Shown: positions 1 to 8,500 of the stretch, one piece after another
Numbering within the stretch: position 1 is the stretch's first letter
How the letters are laid out: each line of letters begins with the position of its first letter
Source of the DNA: Acidisoma sp965199065
GTDB taxonomy: Bacteria; Pseudomonadota; Alphaproteobacteria; Acetobacterales; Acetobacteraceae
Assembly: GCF_965199065.1 (NCBI RefSeq)
Contig: NZ_CBDAQN010000001.1
Span: forward strand, 868,001-932,000
DNA: 64,000 nt
Reading direction: 5' to 3'
The notes under the pieces: generated by a model
Told to the model about the DNA's origin: nothing
The model's database searches: none
The model's input: the letters and a program-made list of their open reading frames with translations, nothing else
Position numbers and translations under genes: made by a program

Positions 1-176
1 GTCAAAGCCATCGTCATGACCGGGTTGCTGAACGGATCATCCGCGGCACGCTCGAGAGCCGCACCCATGTGACCGAGCAGGTCCGCCGCAAGCGCCGCGA
101 TTTGCTCCGGCTGATCCGGTGGCTCGGACCCGTCGAAGGCCGCACTGTCGCTGGACGTGTTCTGCTGATCGGCCAT
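1..176 (-). CDS. N-terminal fragment of an unidentified acidic protein (runs off the left edge)
   Basis: An open frame starts at an ATG at 176 on the minus strand and runs off the window after 58 codons. It begins MADQQNTSSD, is rich in Asp, Glu, Ala and Pro, and has no signal peptide or membrane segment. Residues 47-58 read DPFSNPVMTMAL. That segment reminds me of the N-terminus of some alphaproteobacterial phosphoenolpyruvate carboxylases, but this is memory and too little is visible to assign it. I see no clear ribosome binding site before the ATG. Codon use matches neighbouring genes. The gene is divergent from the tRNA-Glu gene. Confidence 0.5.
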   Translation of the reverse strand, partial: MADQQNTSSDSAAFDGSEPPDQPEQIAALAADLLGHMGAALERAADDPFSNPVMTMAL

Positions 177-259
177 GAGGCCATTGTGCATTGCAGCGCC
201 TCCGGAGCAATCGTTCCGTGTCGGTGGCGGTCGCTTTTTTTCAGAGTGCGCCCGGACCC

Positions 260-288
260 TTGATCCGGCGTAGAGGCTGCACTAATAG
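260..288 (+). promoter_or_regulatory. Candidate housekeeping promoter for tRNA-Glu
   Basis: TTGATC at 260-265 and TAATAG at 283-288 are separated by exactly 17 bases. They lie about 31 bases before the first base of the mature tRNA-Glu. The -35 element is close to the alphaproteobacterial CTTGAC type and the -10 element is imperfect. The assignment rests on spacing and position only. Confidence 0.4.
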
Positions 289-319
289 AACCGCACCGCG
301 CGATTGGCGCGGACGCGCG

Positions 320-395
320 GTCCCGTTCGTCTAGAGGCCTAGGACGCTGCCCTCTCACGGCGGCAACACCGGTTCGAATCCGGTACGGGATACCA
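320..395 (+). tRNA. tRNA-Glu (anticodon CTC)
   Basis: This is a 76-base cloverleaf with the CCA end encoded. The acceptor strands GTCCCGT and ACGGGAT pair with a terminal G-U wobble. The anticodon loop CTCTCAC carries CTC, and the T loop is TTCGAAT. It closely resembles bacterial tRNA-Glu, including the TTCGTCTAGAGGCC D-arm region. It decodes GAG, the preferred glutamate codon in a GC-rich genome. It appears to be a single-gene unit. Confidence 0.95.
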
Positions 396-429
396 GCGAC
401 TTCAATCCATCGCCCGATCGTTTTGGCAG

Positions 430-1128
430 CTAGGCGGGGTTTGGTCCTCCGCCCTCGGTCGCCAGTATCATCGGTTCGAGCAGCCCGGCATCGTTGTTCC
501 GAGGACTGTTGACACGGGGCGAAACCGGCCAAGCCTGTAGCGTGCCGTCCGGCGCGGGCCGCAACAGCGCTCCCGCATCACCGGCGTCCTCGCCCAGCCA
601 TAGCCGCCAGTCGGCTTCCTCAAGCACCAGTGGCATCCTGTCGTGAAGCACGCTCATCTCCCGGTTGGCGCCGGTGGTGATGATCGCGAAGCTGCGGACA
701 ACCTCGCCTTCGGGCGATCGCCAGCCTTCCCAGATGCCGCCGAAGGCCAGCGGAGCCTGATCGACGCGTGCAATCGCGTAGGGCTGCTTGCCAGAGCCGA
801 CCTTCCGCCATTCATAAAACAGGCCAGCCGGCACGATGCAGCGCCGGGCGAAGAAAGCGCTGCGGAACATGCCGGAAGAGGCGACGGACTCGGCGCGCGC
901 ATTGATCGGCTTGCGCGCCTCTTTCAGGTCCTTCGTGAAATGAGGCACGAGGCCCCACTTCAGCGCATCGATCCGCCGGACGCCCGTTTCCGGATGGCGC
1001 CGGACCACAAGGGCGTCCTGGGATGGTGCAAGGTTCCAGGAAGGGCCGAGATTAGGCACGTCTCCCTCCGTGCCGAACAGCCGCCGGATGAACTCTGCTG
1101 AAAGGGTGGAGGAGAAGCGGCCACACAT
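430..1128 (-). CDS. SOS response-associated peptidase (SRAP / YedK-HMCES family)
   Basis: SRAP proteins recognise abasic sites in single-stranded DNA and form a thiazolidine crosslink through Cys2, shielding the lesion during replication. The ATG at 1128 gives MCGRF, which places the essential cysteine at residue 2. The frame extends 14 codons upstream, but that start would bury Cys2, so it is rejected. The other family residues are present: Asn in PINARAE, Glu in FYEW and His in LHDRMPLVL. The 232-residue length is normal for the family. It stands alone between tRNA-Glu and a PAS protein. No LexA box was recognised upstream, so SOS control is not shown here. Confidence 0.9.
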   Translation of the reverse strand: MCGRFSSTLSAEFIRRLFGTEGDVPNLGPSWNLAPSQDALVVRRHPETGVRRIDALKWGLVPHFTKDLKEARKPINARAESVASSGMFRSAFFARRCIVPAGLFYEWRKVGSGKQPYAIARVDQAPLAFGGIWEGWRSPEGEVVRSFAIITTGANREMSVLHDRMPLVLEEADWRLWLGEDAGDAGALLRPAPDGTLQAWPVSPRVNSPRNNDAGLLEPMILATEGGGPNPA

Positions 1129-1294
1129 GAAGGACAAGGTCTCTTTGAGCGAGAAGCACGCAGCGCTCATCGGCAGAAACTGGCCCTTCGGACATATGGC
1201 GCCACCCGGCCCGGCTCCGCGATGAACTCACTTTCCTGCGAACAAAGGTGAAGCGACGGCTTTCATCCCGCCCGTGATCCGCAACCCCGGCGTC

Positions 1295-2038
1295 TCAATA
1301 CCAGAGCGCCGCCAGCTGATCATCGAGCCGTCCACGCTCGGAGACGAGCCTGATGGTGAGGACTGCCGCGCCGGGGCTGGCCGTGCCGTCTGCCTCGGCA
1401 GGCCTGCAGGTCATGTCCACTGGTGCGACGACGGCCTCGTCGATGAGGATGCCGAGGGTGACCGCTGAGGCGCGGGCCCGGTCAGAAAACGCCGACGCTA
1501 CGAGCGCGTCGAGCTTCGGAAGGTCGCCGGGCGAAAGGAAAAGCTCGAGCGAGTTGCCCAGCATGTCCTGCGGCGTCAGGCCGAACAGCCGCGCCGTGAG
1601 CGGCGTGATGTGCTCGATACGCCGCTCCGCGCTCACCACGCAGAGGTCACCGGTTGTCTCAATCGCCGGTATCTCCGGTTCGTCAGCTTCGACGCTCTGC
1701 CCACCCGGCGCATGCGTCGGCAGACGCTGCTGTTCAGTGGGATGCCGCTGCCCGAGAACGCGCGACAGCTTGCCCAAGCCATAGAAGACGGCAGCCACAG
1801 GGTAGGCGATCGCTGCCGCCCGCACGGCATCCCAGAACTCAGGCGCGTCATACCACATCGGATAGACGAGTTGCGCGCCCGTGAAGGGTGCGACGCCGCC
1901 TGTCGGCTCGCCCTGGGCGCTGAGGGCAATGACGAGTTCCAGCAGCACATAGCCAGAGGTCGCTATGCCAATCACAAGGGCGGTCGTCCAAAGCGCGCCC
2001 CGTACCCGGCGAGGCGCAACACCATCTATCGCTTCCAC
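1295..2038 (-). CDS. Membrane-anchored PAS-domain protein
   Basis: This 247-residue protein has two hydrophobic segments near the N-terminus, roughly residues 16-36 and 70-88. A polar linker follows, then a PAS-like domain at about residues 128-235 containing ERRIEHITPLTARLFG and MLGNSLELFLSP, the usual PAS core pattern. No kinase, cyclase or GGDEF output domain is present, so it would be a sensor without a fused output. The GTG start at 2038 is chosen because GGAAGG lies about 9 bases upstream. Its ligand and partner are unknown. It is divergent from the ammonium transporter across 545 bases. Confidence 0.7.
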   Translation of the reverse strand: MEAIDGVAPRRVRGALWTTALVIGIATSGYVLLELVIALSAQGEPTGGVAPFTGAQLVYPMWYDAPEFWDAVRAAAIAYPVAAVFYGLGKLSRVLGQRHPTEQQRLPTHAPGGQSVEADEPEIPAIETTGDLCVVSAERRIEHITPLTARLFGLTPQDMLGNSLELFLSPGDLPKLDALVASAFSDRARASAVTLGILIDEAVVAPVDMTCRPAEADGTASPGAAVLTIRLVSERGRLDDQLAALWY

Positions 2039-2583
2039 TTCACCCGACCTTCCAGACGCACCCAGGTTAGGACGACCGAAGACGTTTCACAAACGATAAG
2101 AAAAATGAAGTTGAAGCAGCGCCGGACCGTGAGCCTCTCCAGAACCTGCGAGCAACGTCACGCCGGATCAGCCTGACGCCGTTTTGAGTTATTTTTAGCC
2201 CGTCTGTTCATTTGTTGGGCGGAAATGTTTCGGTAATTCGTGCGTAACCTTTGCCTCTTTGGGCAGCGACGCTCCTCCGTTCCACGAACGGGCGATCATC
2301 AGCAGGTGCGCCGGGCGTTTCAATCCAAAGGCACGCCAGAAAAATGATCCGAGTCATTTCCGCAAGCCAAGCTTGGCACCGATCTTGCTCGGTCGTCTGT
2401 CAAGTCATGGGTCCGATCCCTATGGAAAGCGTTAGGTGACTGAGGGGAAAGAATATTCCCCATCGTTCACTGAAACGTGCGGGCGAAGTCGAGGACTTGG
2501 CCGCAGGTCCATCGGGGTGACCGTTTCGCCCGTCAGGGACCAGAGATGGTGTTTAGCTGGCTAACCAACCGGGGGGTATCGAC
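2039..2583 (+). other. Intergenic region and leader before the ammonium transporter
   Basis: These 545 bases separate the PAS gene from amt. Short open frames exist, including one at 2251-2439, but none has a convincing start, ribosome binding site or codon pattern. The recognisable element is the sigma-54 promoter at 2373-2389. It implies a leader of about 185 bases. I looked for palindromic NtrC boxes upstream of the promoter and saw no good match by eye. Confidence 0.6.
2373..2389 (+). promoter_or_regulatory. Sigma-54 (RpoN) promoter upstream of amt
   Basis: TTGGCACCGATCTTGCT matches the -24/-12 consensus. TGGCAC is intact, TTGCT is intact, and exactly 10 bases lie between the GG (2375-2376) and the GC (2387-2388). 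Transcription would start near 2400. Ammonium transporters are classic RpoN/NtrC targets, so sequence and context agree. Confidence 0.85.
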
Positions 2584-3927
2584 GTGCTTATTCCTTCACC
2601 AAAATGGCTCGACTCAGGCGACAACGCCTGGCAGTTGGCGGCGGCAACGTTCGTCGCCCTGCAGAGCGTGCCTGGCCTCGTTATCTTCTATGGCGGTGTC
2701 GTCAAGAAGAAGTGGGCCATCAACTCGGCCTTCATGGCGATGTATGCGTTTGCGGCGGTGATGGTCGTCTGGGCTCTGTGGGGCTACAGCATGGCCTTCG
2801 GCCCGCAATGGTTCCCGTTTCTCGGCATCCCCAAATCAATCCTCTCCGCGGCCTTCGAGCAAGGCGAGGCCATCATACCGGCCGCTGCCGGGGGCATGCC
2901 GCCGCTCGCCTTCGGCATGTCGACGATGGTCTACTTCCAGTTCGTCTTCGCCGCGATCACCGTCATCATCCTTGCCGGCGCCGTCCTCGGGCGCATGAGC
3001 TTCAAGGCCTGGATGATCTTCGTGCCGCTGTGGATGACCTTCATCTACACCATCGGCGCGTTCAGCCTCTGGGGCGGCGGCTGGCTCGCCGTCCGCGGCG
3101 TGGTGGACTTCTCCGGTGGCTACGTCATCCATCTCTCGGCCGCGACCTCGGGCTTCGTGGCGGCCGCGCTTGTCGGGCCCCGGCTCGCGCGCGACCGTGA
3201 CAGCTTCGAGCCGAACAGCCTGCTGATCACCCTCGCGGGCGCCGGCATCCTGTGGCTGGGCTGGAACGGCTTCAACGGCGGCGACCCCTACTTCGCGAAC
3301 GCCGACGCCGGCGCCGCCATCCTCAACACCAACATCGCCTCCTGCGTCTGCCTGCTCGTCTGGACGATGATGGACTACTTCCGTTACGGCAAACCCTCCG
3401 TCATCGGCGCGGTCAACGGCCTGATCGCCGGCCTGGTCGGCATCACGCCCGCCGCCGGTTACGTGAACGGCTGGGGCGCCATCATCATCGGCATCGCCGC
3501 CGCCATCCTGCCCTGGTTCAGCATGAACATCTTCGCCAAGACGCGCCTGATGCGGCGGGTCGACGACACCCTGGGCGTGTTCCATACCCATGGCGTCGCC
3601 GCCGTGGTCGGTGGCTTGCTGACGGGCCTGCTCGCCGACCCGGCGATGATCGAATATGTCGGCACCGACAAGGACGCGCCGGGCATCAGCGTGACCGGCA
3701 GCCTCCACCAGTTCATCCTGCAGATCGAAGGCGCGCTGTTCATCATCGTGCTGAACGTGATCGGCACCTTCATCATCCTGAAGATCATATCCTTCATCAC
3801 GCCGCTGCGGATGCCGGACGCGATGCTCCGGATCGGTGACGACGCCGTACATGGCGAAGAGGCCTATGCGCTCTACGGCGACGGTTCCCGCGTGCCGGTT
3901 CCTGAATCCGAAACGACGACGGTCTGA
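2584..3927 (+). CDS. amtB: Ammonium transporter (Amt family)
   Basis: This is an inner-membrane ammonium channel of 447 residues with about eleven membrane helices. The twin histidines of the pore are seen as His183 in VIHLSAATSG and His336 in FHTHGVAAV. Other family signatures are PGLVIFYGGVV near residue 30 and LGWNGFNGGDPYF near residue 222. Unlike E. coli AmtB, it has no cleavable signal sequence. The GTG start at 2584 follows a GGGGGG ribosome binding site. No glnK gene is adjacent; the nearest PII gene is glnB at 16.6 kb, which could serve as its gate. A sigma-54 promoter precedes it and a strong terminator follows, so it is probably monocistronic and induced by nitrogen limitation. Confidence 0.93.
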   Translation: MLIPSPKWLDSGDNAWQLAAATFVALQSVPGLVIFYGGVVKKKWAINSAFMAMYAFAAVMVVWALWGYSMAFGPQWFPFLGIPKSILSAAFEQGEAIIPAAAGGMPPLAFGMSTMVYFQFVFAAITVIILAGAVLGRMSFKAWMIFVPLWMTFIYTIGAFSLWGGGWLAVRGVVDFSGGYVIHLSAATSGFVAAALVGPRLARDRDSFEPNSLLITLAGAGILWLGWNGFNGGDPYFANADAGAAILNTNIASCVCLLVWTMMDYFRYGKPSVIGAVNGLIAGLVGITPAAGYVNGWGAIIIGIAAAILPWFSMNIFAKTRLMRRVDDTLGVFHTHGVAAVVGGLLTGLLADPAMIEYVGTDKDAPGISVTGSLHQFILQIEGALFIIVLNVIGTFIILKIISFITPLRMPDAMLRIGDDAVHGEEAYALYGDGSRVPVPESETTTV

Positions 3928-3945
3928 GGTCAGTCTCGTGACAGA

Positions 3946-3971
3946 GGGGGCGGCCGGTTGGCCGCCCCTTT
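3946..3971 (+). terminator. Rho-independent terminator of amt
   Basis: A 9-bp perfect stem, GGGGCGGCC pairing with GGCCGCCCC, encloses the loop GGTT at 3956-3959 and is followed by TTT. It starts 19 bases after the amt stop codon. It also lies downstream of the convergent gene that ends at 4045, but the minus-strand flank has no good T run. Confidence 0.85.
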
Positions 3972-4044
3972 CCGTTGATGGGTGTTTCCGTTTCTTCCAG
4001 CCATGACCTCCAGTAAATCAAGGCGATGCACCGTCCGCTGGCGC

Positions 4045-6153
4045 CTAGAAGACCTTGTGTCCGAAGCCGACCAACGTGATCGAGGTGCCGTCCGTGAGCG
4101 TAATGGTGTCGGAGCCGTTGATTACGCCCTCATCCGCGATCGGGTAGCTCGTGTAGCCGCCGAAAACGAGTATGTCGTTCGCCTTTATCCCCTCGATCGC
4201 TTCCGTGCCGCCGGCGTGCCCGTTGAGGAACCCATATACGTCCGGACCCGCACCGCCGATGACCGTGGAATGGCCGGTGCCGCCGACAACCGTGTCCGCC
4301 GCCCCGTTGAGCGCCATGAGCGCCGTTGTTGCAGGGGCCGTGAAGAAGGTCTCGACGCCTGTGCCAAACTGGCCCGCCATCGTTGTGTTGCCGTTCGCGC
4401 CCGCCACGAACTCCACCGGACCGCTGCCCTTGCCGAATTCGGTCGTGGTGCCGGAACCGCCGATGAGGGTCGAGGCTCCGCTGCCTGACCCCGCCACCAG
4501 GATGTTGGTGCCGGAGCCGCCGGTGAGGACGCTGTTGGCGTCGCCTGTGGAGCCGAACAGTGTGGTGTTACCGGCGCCGCCCATGACCGTCGCCGCGCCG
4601 GTGCCCCCGATAAAGTTGAGCGAGCCCGTGCTGCCGGCAACGGTGACGTTGCCCGATGCCCCCGTGACCGTAGCAGGTGGTGTCGCCGTGTCGACGGTCG
4701 TCCCGCTTCCCGCACCGGACACGGTGGGAGCGGCTGTGACTGGCGGCAGAGTGACCACGATGCTGAGGCTGGGCGGCGAGGTGGAGAGCGCCTGCGGACC
4801 CGCGGCCAGGGCGAAGCTTGCCAGGGTCAGGTTGCTGCCCGTGAAGTTTAAGACCTGCTGCGCGGCACCTTCCTGGATCGTCAGAGCGCCCCCGGTCGCC
4901 GAAGCGGTGAAGCTGGTCGCGGTCACCGACGGGAAAGCGATGCCGGTCAGGATCACCGTGTCGTTGTAGGACGCCGTCGTACTGTGAAAAGGGGCTATCC
5001 CTTCGGTAACGGTGGTTGTGGGCATTACCGCGATGGTTCCATCGAACGCCCCAGGGTTGTTGAGAACGAGCGTGCCTGTGCCGTCGCTAAAGCTAACGTC
5101 CTCGGTATCCGGCCCGGCCAGTTCGAGCGTCGACTGGGCGTTGGTGGCAAAGACATAGAGGTCGCTCGCATAGGGAGCGACGACGAGGGTCCCAGTCCCG
5201 GTTACGGCGCCGCTGAGCACGAGCGTCGAAGGTCCCGTCTGCGCGACCGTCGTAGGGCCAGCCTCGATCATGCCGTTGTTCTGGATCGGACCGCCCACGG
5301 ACCCGGTGCCGGTAACCTTCCCCGATGCCGTGATCGTCAGATCGGGGGTCGAAAGCGTGCCGGTCTGGAGCAAAACAGATCCCGCGTCGGTCAGGGCTTG
5401 GCTGGTCGTGTAGTCACCGCCCTGGACGACGAGTTGGCCGGACGGCAACACAGAGTGCAGCGTCTGGCGGAGCGGCAGCGTGCTGGCCGTCGTGGGGTCG
5501 TAGCTTTGGATGTCACCGTAACCCGAAGTCGTAGAATCGCCGGCCACCTCAACCGTCGCGCCAATCGAGGTGATAGGGGCGCCGGTATCCAGGATCAACG
5601 CGCCGGATTGGACCACCTCGTAGACGCCGCCGGTAAGTACGCCGCCGACAAAATCGGAGTTCGCATTGCTGCCGGTCAGCGTGATCGTCATGATGCCTTC
5701 GGCGATCAGCGTGCCCGGGTTGAGCAGGCTGGCCGCGGTGATCGTCAGGCCCGAGCCGATGATGCTCTGCGTGTTGGTGAGCGTGCCCGTGGTGGTCACC
5801 TCGCCCGACCCTTGGATATCGTAGCCGGCGCTGGTCAGGGACCCGAAGGACAGGCTTCCACCGCCGAGGTCGATCTCGGATTCTGCGCCCAAGCTGACCG
5901 CGCCGGAGACGGACAGGGTGCCGTTGATCTCCAAATAGGCGTCCATATCCGTGATGGAACGCGTCATGTAGGATTCGGTCGTACTGATTGTGACAAAGGA
6001 GGTGTAGACGGACCCGGTCGATGGCACGGTTGTCAGCGGGAAGACCACGTCCGCATCGGCCGCATTCGGAACGACCATACCGGACCAGGCAGTAGGGTCG
6101 TCCCAGTTCGCGAACTGCGTGGTCGCGTTTGGGACGAAGGTATAAGTGGTCAC
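4045..6153 (-). CDS. Large glycine-rich repeat protein, probably secreted
   Basis: This 702-residue protein is very rich in Gly, Thr, Ser, Ala and Val and almost devoid of Lys and Cys. The first 450 residues look like beta-helix surface-protein sequence. Residues of about 510-640 hold RTX-like glycine repeats such as GGAGNTTLFG, GGSGTNILVAG and GGAGPDVYGF, with a more polar tail. There is no N-terminal signal peptide, which fits type I secretion through a C-terminal signal. No type I exporter genes lie in the window. The GTG start at 6153 follows an AGGAG site about 8 bases upstream. The exact adhesin or structural role cannot be told. It resembles in style, but not in sequence, the repeat/Hint protein at 21.5 kb. 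Confidence 0.65.
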   Translation of the reverse strand: MTTYTFVPNATTQFANWDDPTAWSGMVVPNAADADVVFPLTTVPSTGSVYTSFVTISTTESYMTRSITDMDAYLEINGTLSVSGAVSLGAESEIDLGGGSLSFGSLTSAGYDIQGSGEVTTTGTLTNTQSIIGSGLTITAASLLNPGTLIAEGIMTITLTGSNANSDFVGGVLTGGVYEVVQSGALILDTGAPITSIGATVEVAGDSTTSGYGDIQSYDPTTASTLPLRQTLHSVLPSGQLVVQGGDYTTSQALTDAGSVLLQTGTLSTPDLTITASGKVTGTGSVGGPIQNNGMIEAGPTTVAQTGPSTLVLSGAVTGTGTLVVAPYASDLYVFATNAQSTLELAGPDTEDVSFSDGTGTLVLNNPGAFDGTIAVMPTTTVTEGIAPFHSTTASYNDTVILTGIAFPSVTATSFTASATGGALTIQEGAAQQVLNFTGSNLTLASFALAAGPQALSTSPPSLSIVVTLPPVTAAPTVSGAGSGTTVDTATPPATVTGASGNVTVAGSTGSLNFIGGTGAATVMGGAGNTTLFGSTGDANSVLTGGSGTNILVAGSGSGASTLIGGSGTTTEFGKGSGPVEFVAGANGNTTMAGQFGTGVETFFTAPATTALMALNGAADTVVGGTGHSTVIGGAGPDVYGFLNGHAGGTEAIEGIKANDILVFGGYTSYPIADEGVINGSDTITLTDGTSITLVGFGHKVF

Positions 6154-6291
6154 GACGGTTCTCCTGAGGTGGCCTTGACCCCTCGGCGCCTCTTGACGGG
6201 CCGCTGCCGGTCAGGCTGGCAGCTTATGTTAAGCCAAGCCGAGGAAGCCAGCGCCGTGGATCAAAGTTCCCGCAGACTGGCCCGGCTCATT

Positions 6292-8010
6292 CTAAATCCG
6301 GAACACCAGCAGCCCGATGACCGCGAGTGCCAGGGCAGCGCTCACGATCTTCCAGAACAGCAGCGGGTTGCGGTCGTAGAACGAGCGTCTGGCCCGCACC
6401 GGGCGGAAACTCTCGCCCGTCTCGAGCGCCAGCACGAGATCGATCGCGTCGGGAAAACGGTCCTCCCGCGCCAGCGCCGCCCCGCGTAGGATGACCCCAT
6501 CGAGCCAGGCTGGCAGGTCCGAACGGTGCCGGGTGAGCGGCGTCGGCGTTGTCTGGCGTGGCGGCGAGAAGCTTTTGTTTTCTCCGTAGGGGAACGCGTC
6601 CCCGCTGAACATGCGGTAGAGCGTGACGCCCAGCGCATAGACATCCGTTTCGGCGTCGCCGCGATTGAGGCCGGTGAAGAGCTCTGGCGCCATGTAGCTT
6701 GGCGTGCCCGGCACGCCGGCGGGGTCGATCGGCTCGTCCTCCTCGATGCCTGGCACCCGCGCCAGGCCGAAATCGATCAGCCGCACGACCCCGTCGGGCT
6801 GCAGCATCACGTTGCTGGGCTTGATGTCGCGATGGATGATCCCCGATCGATGCAGCGAGGCTGTGGCCTTGGCGAGCGTCACGGCGATGGCGAGACCTTC
6901 GTCGAGTGCGATCCGGGGCTTGCGGCCAAGGCGGTGTTCCAGCGTCTCGCCTGGATAGTAGGTCATCACCGAGTAGAGCCGCGTCTGGCGGGCGGGTTCC
7001 GGCTCGGGCGCCTGGCCAAGCCAGGGTCCTCGCAGACGCGTCGTGATCCAGGCCTCGCGGAGGAAGGCTGCGCGGACAAGCGGCGCGCGGGCAAGGTCGG
7101 GGTCCGGAAACTTGACCACCACGGTCCGGCCCGTGGCGCGGTCGGTCGCGCGGAACAGCCGGCTCATCGGCCCATCCGACAGGATGGCGTCGAGTTCGTA
7201 CTGATCGACGAGCGAGCCCGGTTCCGGCAGCGGTCCTATCGGCAATCCGGCCATCCCGGCCGCGAGATCGGCCCTGTTCGCCGCCGGGATTTCAAGCACG
7301 TCGACGATGAGGGCGGTTGCGTTGTCGCGTCCTCCGGCTTCGAGCGCGGCGGTGACGAGGGATTGGGCAGTCTCGTCCGGCGCTTCCCGCAGCCGGAGGA
7401 TCTGAGCGATGCGTCTTGCCGACAGCGGACCGTGGATGCCGTCGCTGGTCAGCAGGAAGCGATCGCCGGGGGCCGCGGGCTCGTCGCAATAATCCGCACG
7501 GGTTCCCCCGGCGAGGCCGATGGCCCGGCTGAGCACCTTCGGATTGAGGTGATGGTCGGTCGTCATCTGTGTGAGCTGGCCACCGGAGAGGCGGTAGAGG
7601 CGCGAATCGCCGATATGGATGCCGTAGGCGCGACGCCCGCGGAGGACGAGCGCCGTGAAGGTGGTGGCCATCTGCGAGAGCTTGTCATCCGTCCGGCCCT
7701 GGGCCTCGATCCAGTCCGAGATGGCCTTGAGCGCGGCGGCAGCCGCCTGCGGGACGGCGAGCGTCGGTCTCTGGGCAAGAAATCCGTCGATGAAGCCGCG
7801 GACGGCGAGTTCCGCGGCCACGCGTCCGCCCGAGGTGCCGGAGACGCCGTCGGCGATGGCGGCGATCACGCCCTCGCTGTGCCGGCTTTCGCGCGTGCCG
7901 AGGTAGGCCAGGGCGAAATCCTGGTTGTCGGCGCGGGGGCCGCGGTCGCTCGCAAGGCCCACGCGCACGTCGAGCCGGCCGGGATCGAAACGGACGGCCA
8001 TGCTGTCCAA
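6292..8010 (-). CDS. Fused PP2C-type phosphatase and Ser/Thr protein kinase
   Basis: This 572-residue protein joins a PP2C phosphatase (about 10-245) to a Hanks-type kinase (about 270-535) and ends in one membrane helix (about 552-570). Phosphatase metal motifs are intact: RADNQDF, IADGVSG, GDSRLYRL, LTSDGIHG and GGRDNAT. Kinase motifs are HRDIKPSN near residue 393, DFGLA, TPSYMAPE and the lysine in VVVKF. The glycine loop, DGPMSRLF, is degenerate. The TTG at 8010 is preferred because GGAGA lies 8 bases upstream; the in-frame ATG at 8001 is the alternative. Fused phosphatase-kinases are known and often sit near nitrate or nitrite uptake genes; here amt is 2.4 kb away. The substrate is unknown. 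Confidence 0.88.
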   Translation of the reverse strand: MDSMAVRFDPGRLDVRVGLASDRGPRADNQDFALAYLGTRESRHSEGVIAAIADGVSGTSGGRVAAELAVRGFIDGFLAQRPTLAVPQAAAAALKAISDWIEAQGRTDDKLSQMATTFTALVLRGRRAYGIHIGDSRLYRLSGGQLTQMTTDHHLNPKVLSRAIGLAGGTRADYCDEPAAPGDRFLLTSDGIHGPLSARRIAQILRLREAPDETAQSLVTAALEAGGRDNATALIVDVLEIPAANRADLAAGMAGLPIGPLPEPGSLVDQYELDAILSDGPMSRLFRATDRATGRTVVVKFPDPDLARAPLVRAAFLREAWITTRLRGPWLGQAPEPEPARQTRLYSVMTYYPGETLEHRLGRKPRIALDEGLAIAVTLAKATASLHRSGIIHRDIKPSNVMLQPDGVVRLIDFGLARVPGIEEDEPIDPAGVPGTPSYMAPELFTGLNRGDAETDVYALGVTLYRMFSGDAFPYGENKSFSPPRQTTPTPLTRHRSDLPAWLDGVILRGAALAREDRFPDAIDLVLALETGESFRPVRARRSFYDRNPLLFWKIVSAALALAVIGLLVFRI

Positions 8011-8158
8011 GCCTGCACTCTCCTTTCTGACGACGGCGGACCATGCCTGCGCGGGGCCGCCGCGTCCAATCTCTCCCCGTGGATGGACCTCTCGGCCGGA
8101 GGCATTATGCTCGGTCGGCGAGGCGCTTGAAGCAGGCGCCGCAAGAGGCGGGTGAGGC

Positions 8159-8500
8159 ATGGCTAGGTCTGGCGGGCGCGCGGCTTGGGTATTGTGCAGT
8201 GTGGTGTTCGGCTTCCGGCTGGCCGGTGTGGCGGACGCCGCACCATCGTCGCCACCCGGTGCCGCTCCGGCGGCGCTTCAGTGCACGAACACGACGAGCG
8301 GCGCGACGTGGGACATCCCGGTCGACCTCGCCCACGGGACGGTCGATCAGGTTCCGGCGCAAGTCACCGACGAGCGCATTCTATGGGAAGACAAGACACT
8401 GCACTACTATGACTTCGACCGCCGGACCGGCAGGCTCGACATGCATGTCGCATCGAGTACCGGCGGCTTCTACCTCACGGACCGTTGTGTGCTCAAATAG
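8159..8500 (+). CDS. Small exported protein of unknown function
   Basis: This 113-residue protein has an N-terminal signal peptide: basic MARSGGR, then a hydrophobic stretch, with a likely cleavage after VADA near residue 27. The mature part is about 86 residues with two cysteines (LQCTN and DRCVL) that could form a disulfide in the periplasm. I recognise no domain. The ATG at 8159 follows GAGGCGGGTGAGG. Its stop is directly followed by the greB start codon, so the two are probably co-transcribed, although a periplasmic protein has no obvious link to GreB. Confidence 0.7.
   Translation: MARSGGRAAWVLCSVVFGFRLAGVADAAPSSPPGAAPAALQCTNTTSGATWDIPVDLAHGTVDQVPAQVTDERILWEDKTLHYYDFDRRTGRLDMHVASSTGGFYLTDRCVLK

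Noticed and set aside
2251..2439. A 62-codon frame in the amt upstream region
   Set aside because: It overlaps the sigma-54 promoter and has no ribosome binding site or coding bias.
4984..6489. A 501-codon plus-strand frame opposite the glycine-rich protein
   Set aside because: The minus-strand gene has a perfect ribosome binding site and repeat structure. The plus-strand frame is Arg/Asp-rich shadow sequence.
6526..8130. A 534-codon plus-strand open frame
   Set aside because: It is antisense to the PP2C-kinase fusion, whose catalytic motifs are all present.
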